A stretch of DNA of 64,000 nucleotides from contig CAKSLQ010000002.1 of NCBI GenBank assembly GCA_934467415.1, positions 175,158-239,157 of the forward strand. Reading direction: 5' to 3'. A program made the position numbers and the translations under genes. This DNA is from an uncultured Eubacteriales bacterium (GTDB taxonomy: Bacteria > Bacillota > Clostridia > Oscillospirales > CAG-272). Below the pieces are notes generated by a model. That model did no database searches, was not told the DNA's origin, and saw nothing but the letters and a program-made list of their open reading frames with translations. This document shows, piece by piece, positions 58,498 to 64,000 of the stretch; position 1 is the stretch's first letter; each line of letters opens with the position of its first letter.

Positions 58498-58570
58498 AAA
58501 TAAAAGACCACCATTCGGTGGTCTTTTGTTTTCGTATGGGGATCCGCAAAGGCGAGCGTGTTTTCCCACG
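58448..58570 (+). repeat. Left att-type repeat: tRNA-Trp 3' half, terminator and flank
   Basis: Matches 63889-64000 (to the window end) with only a few differences (GTGTCC versus GTGTCT; AAAGACC versus AAAGGCC; a G/A change after the hairpin). The repeat thus covers the tRNA 3' half, the hairpin and about 40 bp beyond. Confidence 0.88.
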
Positions 58571-58611
58571 GAAAACACATAGCGGCGCCATGCGCCGCGT
58601 GAGCCATTTGT
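58488..58611 (+). repeat. tRNA-Trp end scar, tandem unit 1 (124 bp)
   Basis: Starts at the GCCCCTGCC tRNA end, contains hairpin ACCACCattcGGTGGT, then TTCGTATGGGGATCCGCAAA, GTTTTCCCACGGAAAAC and ends before the next GCCCCTGCC. Confidence 0.85.
58502..58530 (+). terminator. Terminator of the tRNA-Gly/tRNA-Trp unit
   Basis: AAAAGACCACC/GGTGGTCTTTT stem with ATTC loop then TTTTC, 5 bp after tRNA-Trp. Confidence 0.9.
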
Positions 58612-58729
58612 GCCCCTGCCAAAATAAAAGGCCACCATTCGGTGGTCTTTTATTTTCGTATGGGGATCCGCAAAGGCGAGCGTGTTTTCCCACGGAAAAC
58701 ACATAGCGCCCCGCGCGTGAGCCGTTTGT
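58612..58729 (+). repeat. tRNA-Trp end scar, tandem unit 2 (118 bp)
   Basis: Second copy of the unit at 58488-58611 with about 6 bp less in the GC-rich part. A third start (GCCCCTGC, 58730-58737) breaks off into island DNA. The version at 63929-64000 is closer to this unit (AAAGGCC, TTTATTTTCG) than to unit 1. Confidence 0.85.
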
Positions 58730-58748
58730 GCCCCTGCTATATTTAGGG

Positions 58749-58794
58749 TTCGAGGCGCAATATCGGACAAGATATTGCACCTCGAATTTTTTTG
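58749..58794 (+). terminator. Strong hairpin with T run at the island's left edge
   Basis: TTCGAGGCGCAATATC pairs with GATATTGCACCTCGAA around GGACAA (one mismatch), followed by TTTTTTTG on the plus strand. Confidence 0.8.
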
Positions 58795-58857
58795 ACTACC
58801 GGTCTGACAGCTTTTCGCTGTTTTGCGCCCGTATTTTCCCGTTTTTTTCGGATTTTT

Positions 58858-58889
58858 TATGTCAGTTTATATGTCAGAAAATATGTCAG
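58858..58889 (+). repeat. Three TATGTCAG direct repeats, 12-bp period (left)
   Basis: TATGTCAG at 58858, 58870 and 58882, exactly 12 bp apart. The same motif with the same period occurs near the right end (63825, 63837). Candidate recombinase arm sites. Confidence 0.7.
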
Positions 58890-58918
58890 CCGCAACATCC
58901 AAAAAAACGCCTAAGAAA

Positions 58919-58979
58919 GCCATATAAGAACGAATCTGCCGGCAGCCAAATGCTGTCGGCAGATTCGTTCTTATATGGC
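58919..58979 (-). terminator. 28-bp-stem hairpin ending the transporter operon
   Basis: A 28-bp stem with one mismatch and a 5-base loop, starting GCCATATAAGAACGAATCTG. On the minus strand it follows the last permease gene and is followed at some distance by TTTCTTAGGCGTTTTTTT. Confidence 0.7.
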
Positions 58980-59000
58980 TGCGCACCGCTTTCTTTGTTT

Positions 59001-59840
59001 TTACCCCTTAACAGCGCTGTCAAGTTGACCGCCGATAATATATTTCTGCATAGCGAAATAAAATACCAAAATCGGCAAAATCATGAATAAACAGCCCGTA
59101 TACGCAAGCGGAACATTGGGGATATTCATCATACCGCTGAAAAGTTTGCGGACATAGAGCAGCAACGTAAAGCGTTCTGCTTTTGTCAACACGTACATCG
59201 GCATCAGGTAGCTATTCCAGCAGCCGGTCAAAACACTGATAATTCGTGTGATTGTGATCGCCTTCAGCTGCGGGAAGATTACGCTGAAATAGGTTCGTAT
59301 GACTCCTGCGCCGTCGATAGATGCAGCTTCATCCAGTTCGACCGGAATCATGCTTGTAAATGTCGTATAGAAGAACATGGTACTCGTCATACCAGTACCA
59401 GCGCTGAGCAGAGCAAGCCCGGGAATGCTGTTTGTGAGCCGCAACTTTACCATCAGCGAGTATGTACCCACCAAAAGAGCCGTCCCGGGAATCATCATAA
59501 TCAGAACGTTCATCGTCCGTATGCTACGTACCACAAAACCGCTGGAGCGCGAAAGACCGTAACCTGCAAGGCTTGCAATCGGAATCAGAATCAACACATC
59601 CAGCACAAACAGCAGAATCGTATTCTTCAGGGCCGTCCAAAAGAGTGGATCCGACGCAATTCTGACATAATGGTCAAATATGGGATTCTTCGTTAATGCA
59701 AGCCGGGAACTCAAATCCTGATAGTCACGGAGCGAAACATTAATCAGTAGATACAGCGGAAAACAATATAGGAGAATCAGCAAAGCACTAATCAGAACAA
59801 TACCGGCTTTCTGTGCGGCAGAATACTGTTGATTTATCAC
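59001..59840 (-). CDS. Sugar ABC transporter permease (MalG/UgpE type)
   Basis: 279 residues, six membrane helices, one of two channel subunits of a carbohydrate importer (CUT1 class). The cytosolic coupling loop carries the EAA motif ELDEAASIDGAGVIRTYFSV. The N-terminal helix (VLISALLILLYCFPLYLLIN) and FPLY segment are usual for this subunit. It overlaps the other permease gene by 4 bp (ATGA). No ATP-binding subunit is encoded here; such systems often borrow a shared MsmX-like ATPase. Confidence 0.92.
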   Translation of the reverse strand: MINQQYSAAQKAGIVLISALLILLYCFPLYLLINVSLRDYQDLSSRLALTKNPIFDHYVRIASDPLFWTALKNTILLFVLDVLILIPIASLAGYGLSRSSGFVVRSIRTMNVLIMMIPGTALLVGTYSLMVKLRLTNSIPGLALLSAGTGMTSTMFFYTTFTSMIPVELDEAASIDGAGVIRTYFSVIFPQLKAITITRIISVLTGCWNSYLMPMYVLTKAERFTLLLYVRKLFSGMMNIPNVPLAYTGCLFMILPILVFYFAMQKYIIGGQLDSAVKG

Positions 59841-60721
59841 GTGCGCTCCTCCTCATCATCCAAATGGTTTCGCAAGTAATTGTTGATGGGCAACGCAATC
59901 AGCATAATCAAAAAGAACATGAAGACACCAACCGCAGATGCATATCCTGCTTTTTCATCGTCAAAATATAAAAGCTGAATATACTGTGACAACGACATGG
60001 TCAAGCGATTCGGTCCGCCCCCTGTCAAACCGACAACCAATTCATAGAGCTTCAAACCGTTGATCAAATTCGTAACGACGCAGGTTGTAATAGACGGAAC
60101 CAATAGCGGCAACTTGACATGGAAGAAAGTCTGTACGCTACTTGCGCCGTCGATTCTTGCAGCTTCCACGTAGCTTGCTGGGATCGATTGTAGCCCGGCA
60201 AGATAAACCAGCATACAGAGTCCGACATACTGCCAGGTATTTGCAAGCGTAATGATCGCTACGCCTGCCCAGCTGTTTTTCATCCAGTAAATATTTTCGT
60301 GTCCGAACAGATTCACGATATCATTCAGAACGCCGTTGTCGAAAGAAAACATGGATGACAGAATCTTTCCCATGATAAACGCCGAAATCATAATCGGCAT
60401 ATAAACGATTGCACGAACCGCATTCCGTCCTCGAAATTTCTGATTGACAAACAGCGCAAGCAGCATACCGAGGACATTTTGCAGTAGGCAGCTACCAATA
60501 CCGTATATCAGGGTGTTGAGCGTGGTTCTTGGCAGATAAGAATCTTTGAGCAGGGCGGCAAAATTCTCAAGCCCCACAAATCTCATATTTTTACTGTACC
60601 CATTCCATGAAAAAAACGCAATTCGGCTGCCGTTTAGCAACGGAATAAATACAAATGTAATCATCATCAGAATGCCCGGGATTGTGATGCACAGGAGCAT
60701 TCTCTTTCTCTTTTTCTGCAA
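59837..60721 (-). CDS. Sugar ABC transporter permease (MalF/UgpA type)
   Basis: 294 residues, partner permease. N terminus KKRKRMLLCITIPGILMMIT; PLLNGSRIAFFSWNGYSK after the first helix is typical for UgpA/LplB-like proteins. EAA loop: YVEAARIDGASSVQTFFHVK. Start ATG at 60721 follows GGAGG, 18 bp after the YesL-like gene. Codon use is more AT-rich than in the chromosomal genes to the left. Confidence 0.92.
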   Translation of the reverse strand: MQKKRKRMLLCITIPGILMMITFVFIPLLNGSRIAFFSWNGYSKNMRFVGLENFAALLKDSYLPRTTLNTLIYGIGSCLLQNVLGMLLALFVNQKFRGRNAVRAIVYMPIMISAFIMGKILSSMFSFDNGVLNDIVNLFGHENIYWMKNSWAGVAIITLANTWQYVGLCMLVYLAGLQSIPASYVEAARIDGASSVQTFFHVKLPLLVPSITTCVVTNLINGLKLYELVVGLTGGGPNRLTMSLSQYIQLLYFDDEKAGYASAVGVFMFFLIMLIALPINNYLRNHLDDEEERT

Positions 60722-60739
60722 AATGGTTTCCTCCAGTCT

Positions 60740-61363
60740 TTACTCCGCCATTGCGTCCGGAACGGAAGCATCGGGAATACGGATATACCGTCTGAACAAA
60801 GGCATCAGGACTTTTTCCGCCAATGCCGTTTCAGCGGCAGGCAGAATAACTACAAGCGGGGGGTACAGGATGACTGCCGCCGCACAAACAGCCTGCAAAG
60901 CAAGCAAAAGCAAGGTCTGCGGAAAATGCGCAAAAGCCATGCGCATGGAAAGTGCGATTGCCTGTTTACCATTCAGACAGTAATGACCTGTCAACGGGTA
61001 AAAATAGCACTGTATACTCAAAAGCAAAAGCAGGCTCAATACGATCGGCAGCGCAGGAATCGGCGAGCCTTCGCGCGTGCTTTCCCACCAGAAAAACAGC
61101 AGGGCGGCATTCATCAGCGTCAGTACGGCTCCAATCGGCAACGCAATCCGAAGATTGTCCTTGCATGAGCGAAAGAAAACCAAAATAACCCGCCCTTCCT
61201 TACCGATAAGCACTTTTTCATAGGTGTGAAACAGTGCCGCACTGGTCATGCCGACTGTCAACACAGGGAATGAACAAACAAGCCACAGCAAGCTGAGGGT
61301 TACAAGATCTGCTGTGTAGTTGACCGCCCGAAGGGCGCCGTTGTTCAAATTTTTTTGTATCAT
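60740..61363 (-). CDS. YesL-like (DUF624) membrane protein
   Basis: 207 residues, about five membrane helices. NYTADLVTLSLLWLVCSFPV followed by LTVGMTSAALFHTYEKV matches the start of YesL proteins, which often sit beside sugar importers of the LplABC/YtcQ kind and have an unknown role. ATG at 61363 fits the family N terminus; a TTG at 61405 would add 14 residues. It lies between the binding protein gene and the permeases. Confidence 0.8.
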   Translation of the reverse strand: MIQKNLNNGALRAVNYTADLVTLSLLWLVCSFPVLTVGMTSAALFHTYEKVLIGKEGRVILVFFRSCKDNLRIALPIGAVLTLMNAALLFFWWESTREGSPIPALPIVLSLLLLLSIQCYFYPLTGHYCLNGKQAIALSMRMAFAHFPQTLLLLALQAVCAAAVILYPPLVVILPAAETALAEKVLMPLFRRYIRIPDASVPDAMAE

Positions 61364-61457
61364 AATCAAATCTTTGACCGCAGCATCCGAAGAAAGCAAA
61401 GACAACCGTCTTCACTTTCTTTCGAATACCGGTTTATGTAATTACAAATGTTATGAA

Positions 61458-62744
61458 TCAGTTATGTGCTGCTGCGTACTTTTCGACATAATTCTCACGC
61501 AGGAATTCCTTGATTGCAACAAGGTTCTCTTTGGAATTATCTGCGTACAACATGCCGACAGCCACACCGAATACGCCCCACATGCCGCTCGGCATATACT
61601 CACGGTCCCACATATTTACATATTCGGAATTGGGATATTTTTCAAGCATAGCATACGCCGAATTTGCGCCGTAGTCGCTCTCGTCTCTCGGGATTGTAGA
61701 GATGCAAGAGATACCGGTATAGCTCTGTGCCACCGCACCGCCGTTTTTGGACAGGTAGGTCAGCCATGCGCGCGCTGCGTCCAGATTTTCTGTATCCTTG
61801 TTGATGCCGACTGCATAGCCTTCGCCGCCCGCAACATAGCGTTTGGCGGTTTTGCTGACAGACGGGAACGGAATCATGACAAATTCCGCATCCGGATTCA
61901 AATCATGCAACTGACCGACATAGCCGCTGTTGTTGGCAAAATAAAACAGGGACTTTCCGTTGGCAAGACGCTCAATCTCAGCGGTGCTGTCCATCGTGGA
62001 GCGATCCTCCCAGTATGCGCCCATATCAATCAGGTTGGAGAAGTAGTCAAGCTCAAGCATAATGTCTTCCCAATCCCAGGTGCCGTCCAGCTGTGCCTGC
62101 ATGTTGCTGCTAAGCGCATCGTCATAGGTTGTAAAAGCGCCGGCAATGTGCGCCAAGTCTCCTGCCGACTTGTGGTTAACCATCGGAACAATACCTGCAT
62201 CAACCGCCTTCTGGCAGGCTGCGGTAAAGTCGTCAAGCGTCTCAATGGAATAGACATCAATACCTATCGCATCGCAGGCCGTCTTGTTACAGACAACGGC
62301 CATAATAGACGATGAGATCATCAGCGCATATGCCGTGTCGCCCTCGCCGGTCAGAATGCCTTTTGCAAACTCATTTTCACTTTCGTACCATGGCTCGTTG
62401 TTGACCGGGTACAAATACTCGCCGTAGCGGATGCGAGACCAGCCATGGGTTTCCCAAACATCCGGCAACTCTTGCGATGCCATCCGCGTTTTCAGCGCGG
62501 ACTCATAATCGTTCGCGTCGTAGGAGGTCAAGACAACCTCAATGCCTGTTTCTTGCTTAAACTGTTCTATCAACTTAACCAAAAGTTCATTTGATTTACC
62601 CGCCGTCTGGGTCGCCATTTCGATTTTCTTGCCTGACAGATTGTTTTCGGGTCCGCCGTTTTGCTTTGCGGGCAAGCAGGACACCAACGCAAAAAGCATT
62701 GTAAAGCAGAGGAATAGCGCGATTACTTTTTTCATGTTTTTCAT
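61458..62744 (-). CDS. Sugar-binding lipoprotein of the island's ABC importer
   Basis: 428 residues. ATG at 62744 follows AAGGAG. The signal segment ALFLCFTMLFALVSC gives the lipidated Cys at about 23. The mature domain has the family 1 solute-binding fold: EQFKQETGIEVVLTSYDAND, ELPDVWETHGWSR, and AWLTYLSKNGGAVAQSYTGI near the end. First gene of the four-gene transporter set. Substrate not readable; the YesL neighbour fits oligosaccharide uptake. Confidence 0.93.
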   Translation of the reverse strand: MKNMKKVIALFLCFTMLFALVSCLPAKQNGGPENNLSGKKIEMATQTAGKSNELLVKLIEQFKQETGIEVVLTSYDANDYESALKTRMASQELPDVWETHGWSRIRYGEYLYPVNNEPWYESENEFAKGILTGEGDTAYALMISSSIMAVVCNKTACDAIGIDVYSIETLDDFTAACQKAVDAGIVPMVNHKSAGDLAHIAGAFTTYDDALSSNMQAQLDGTWDWEDIMLELDYFSNLIDMGAYWEDRSTMDSTAEIERLANGKSLFYFANNSGYVGQLHDLNPDAEFVMIPFPSVSKTAKRYVAGGEGYAVGINKDTENLDAARAWLTYLSKNGGAVAQSYTGISCISTIPRDESDYGANSAYAMLEKYPNSEYVNMWDREYMPSGMWGVFGVAVGMLYADNSKENLVAIKEFLRENYVEKYAAAHN

Positions 62745-62819
62745 TTTTGATTCTCCTTGTGTTTCAGATTTGTTTTGTTGCAAAATTGCTCATATTCTTG
62801 TGATTTCGCCTCTATGATT

Positions 62820-62848
62820 AGTATAAATTATGCAAAGAATGTTGTCAT
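62820..62848 (-). promoter_or_regulatory. Promoter of the island's transporter operon
   Basis: Minus strand ATGACA (62843-62848), 17-bp spacer, TATACT (62820-62825). Confidence 0.7.
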
Positions 62849-63017
62849 TGTAATATTCGCTTTTACAATTGTATAAATCAATTTCAAAGATTTACACTTC
62901 GACTCGTAGAAAACGCAATTATGCAATGCCCACATGTAGCAAACAGACAGCGAAACATGCGTCTTATATAGCCTTTGGCGCAATGATGTTTCTGTTGAAA
63001 GCTATATGTTGGTTGTT

Positions 63018-63057
63018 TGAAAAAAGCGTCTGCAACCGAAATGGCTGCAAACGCTTT
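63018..63057 (-). terminator. Terminator after the nuclease fragment
   Basis: AAAGCGTTTGCAGCC pairs with GGTTGCAGACGCTTT (G-T pairs included), followed by TTTTTTC on the minus strand. Confidence 0.7.
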
Positions 63058-63170
63058 GCTTTTAGTCGTCTTCAGAGGCAGGGTACCAAACTTACAACGT
63101 TCTTCCGGCTCAAGTATCCAACATAGATATTGAACAGCAATGCATTTCCACTGTGCTGAAGCAATTCTAT

Positions 63171-63755
63171 TTATTCAACCGCCACTTCACCCTTTTTCCC
63201 GCTGAAGGCCACGCCATACTTATAAATTGTATTGACACCGGAGGCGGTCAGTTCGGCATCGTATTTCTTGTCGTTAATCTGCTGCAATGCCGTTTCAGAC
63301 AGTCTTTTCAACTTCTCGTCGTCCAAATCCTTTTCGGCCTTCAGTTCAATCAAAATTCCGGGAAGCCGCTTCGTCGTGGGCTTCAACTGAATATCATAAC
63401 GCCCGTCTCCGGATTCCCTGTTAGAGGTCAAGAAAGCGCCGCTCATCAAGGCACACAGGCCCAACATAAAGCCGTGATAGAAGTTCTCTCCGGCAGTGTC
63501 GAAGGAGCTCACGGACTGCATCAGCAATGTCTGAATCTGCGCTTTCAATCGAGCGTTGTCGCCGGAGAAGATGGCCTCCTGAATGGAAATTGCCGTGGAC
63601 TGGGGAATCAGGTTTTCGAGTCGCTGCAAAATCTCCTTGTTATACACGAGAGAAATCTCTCGGTTGGGCAGAGCGACCTCGCACATAAAGTCCCCGTTGA
63701 AGGATGGCGTTGTTTTCAGCACCTTCAGAATCACAAATTGAATTACCTTGCTCAT
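63171..63755 (-). pseudogene. 3' fragment of an AAA-ATPase/PDDEXK_9 nuclease gene
   Basis: 194 codons matching the C-terminal PD-(D/E)XK part of large AAA-ATPase-like proteins (PF09820/PF08011 type): VALPNREISLVYNKEIL, FYHGFMLGLCALMSG, then the nuclease core SNRESGDGRYDI and ILIELKAEKD. Intact members are about 520-570 residues and carry an N-terminal ATPase; here the ATPase is missing and the upstream DNA is island end, so the gene is 5'-truncated. Such genes are common, often multicopy and decayed in gut anaerobes. Confidence 0.8.
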
Positions 63756-63824
63756 AAGTATAGCGCAAATCGCAATAGAAAGCGCAGGCGAAACAAGGCA
63801 AAGCCTCGTTTTCTTCTGTTTCTA

Positions 63825-63844
63825 TATGTCAGAATATATGTCAT
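63825..63844 (+). repeat. Two TATGTCAG-type repeats, 12-bp period (right)
   Basis: TATGTCAG at 63825 and TATGTCAT at 63837, same orientation and spacing as the three copies near the left end, 45 bp inside the right tRNA repeat. Confidence 0.65.
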
Positions 63845-63888
63845 TTTCAAAAGAATCGCGTATTTATGCGATTTTTCGGACTTTTTTC

Positions 63889-64000
63889 GCGGTCTCCAAA
63901 ACCGCGTGTCTAGAGTTCGAGCCTTTGTGCCCCTGCCAAAATAAAAGGCCACCATTCGGTGGTCTTTTATTTTCGTATGGGGATCCGCAAAGGCGAGCGT
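63889..64000 (+). repeat. Right att-type repeat: tRNA-Trp 3' half and flank
   Basis: Copy of 58448 onwards, beginning GCGGTCTCCAAAACCGCGTG and continuing through the tRNA end, the hairpin and flank to the window edge. It lacks a tRNA 5' half, so it is not a functional tRNA gene. Confidence 0.88.

Larger units (their letters stand above)
58738..59000. other. Left end of the island, no gene
   Basis: Holds a strong hairpin with T run (58749-58794), three TATGTCAG repeats (58858-58889) and the long hairpin closing the transporter operon (58919-58979). I see no coding region in it. Confidence 0.6.
62745..63170. other. Intergenic region inside the island
   Basis: Contains the binding-protein promoter (62820-62848) and a terminator-like hairpin (63018-63057). 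An 85-codon plus-strand frame (62869-63126) runs through the hairpin, has no ribosome site and looks non-coding. Nothing else recognised. Confidence 0.55.
58448..63938. mobile_element. Genomic island at tRNA-Trp carrying a sugar ABC transporter
   Basis: About 5.5 kb bounded by tRNA-Trp 3'-half repeats. The interior from about 58.75 kb is visibly more AT-rich than the rest of the window. Cargo on the minus strand: binding protein, YesL-like membrane protein, two permeases and a truncated PDDEXK nuclease gene. Runs of TATGTCAG repeats lie inside both ends. No integrase is present between the repeats, so this is a non-autonomous or decayed element, or its recombinase lies beyond 64 kb. Confidence 0.75.

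Noticed and set aside
58858..58889. Short CRISPR-like repeat run of TATGTCAG
   Set aside because: The repeats are 8 bp with 4-bp gaps, far too short for a CRISPR array.
62869..63126. 85-codon plus-strand frame in the island
   Set aside because: No ribosome site; it runs through a terminator-like hairpin and has no recognisable content.
63889..63938. Second tRNA-Trp gene
   Set aside because: No 5' half, so it cannot fold into a tRNA; it is an att-type copy.

Overview
The window looks like a chromosomal segment of a GC-rich Bacillota (Clostridia-type) bacterium, probably a gut-associated member of the Oscillospirales. The evidence is a PolC-type replicative polymerase, a SufCBDSU iron-sulfur operon under an Rrf2 regulator, the MEP isoprenoid pathway (dxr, ispG), a YlmC/YmxH-type PRC-barrel protein, SLH-anchored surface protein, many lipoproteins, and sigma-A promoters with TTGACA/TTGCAA and TATAAT/TATACT boxes spaced 17 bp apart. 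No rRNA, CRISPR array or complete prophage is visible.

Layout. 1-2.0 kb: a copper operon (csoR-copA, copA cut by the window edge) and a lipoprotein. 2.5-4.0 kb: AraC regulator and shikimate kinase. 4.1-5.7 kb: tRNA-Leu and tRNA-fMet, a duplicated tRNA-fMet 3' half and a decayed phage-type gene. 5.8-10.3 kb: a polytopic LuxR-type regulator, two lipoproteins and a small protein. 10.3-15.6 kb: the rrf2-sufC-sufB-sufD-sufS-sufU operon. 15.6-17.9 kb: a LytTR regulator diverging from an MFS transporter. 18.0-24.3 kb: pyrH-frr-uppS-cdsA-dxr-rseP-ispG. 24.5-29.8 kb: lipid kinase and polC. 29.9-31.4 kb: a MerR regulator diverging from a lipoprotein gene. 31.5-38.1 kb: a GH2 glycosidase, cytidine deaminase, PcrA-type helicase, tsf and rpsB. 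38.3-43.6 kb: a 53-residue peptide, a secreted protein, the PRC-barrel protein, NAD(P)H-hydrate dehydratase and an XPD-like helicase. 43.8-52.9 kb: a surface and carbohydrate cluster (solute-binding lipoprotein, two paralogous GLUG-repeat proteins with different anchors, a 1252-residue GH43 protein). 53.1-54.9 kb: a type I dehydroquinase-like enzyme with a divergent AraC regulator. 55.1-58.2 kb: a tightly overlapping ATP-grasp / PHP / polysaccharide-deacetylase operon. 58.3-64.0 kb: tRNA-Gly, tRNA-Trp and an AT-richer island bounded by tRNA-Trp 3'-end repeats, carrying a sugar ABC transporter.

The most interesting items are: (1) the tRNA-Trp island with 12-bp-periodic TATGTCAG repeats near both ends and a row of tRNA-end scars; (2) a tandem pair of structured intergenic modules at 36.0-36.35 kb whose paired stems change sequence but keep pairing; (3) the ATP-grasp/PHP/deacetylase operon; (4) three regulator/operator pairs readable from sequence (CsoR in the spacer of its own promoter, MerR in a 19-bp spacer promoter, LytTR direct repeats 9-12-9 upstream of its own -35); (5) a PRC-barrel gene that appears to start at ACG. 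Names are assigned from motifs read by eye; no database search was run.
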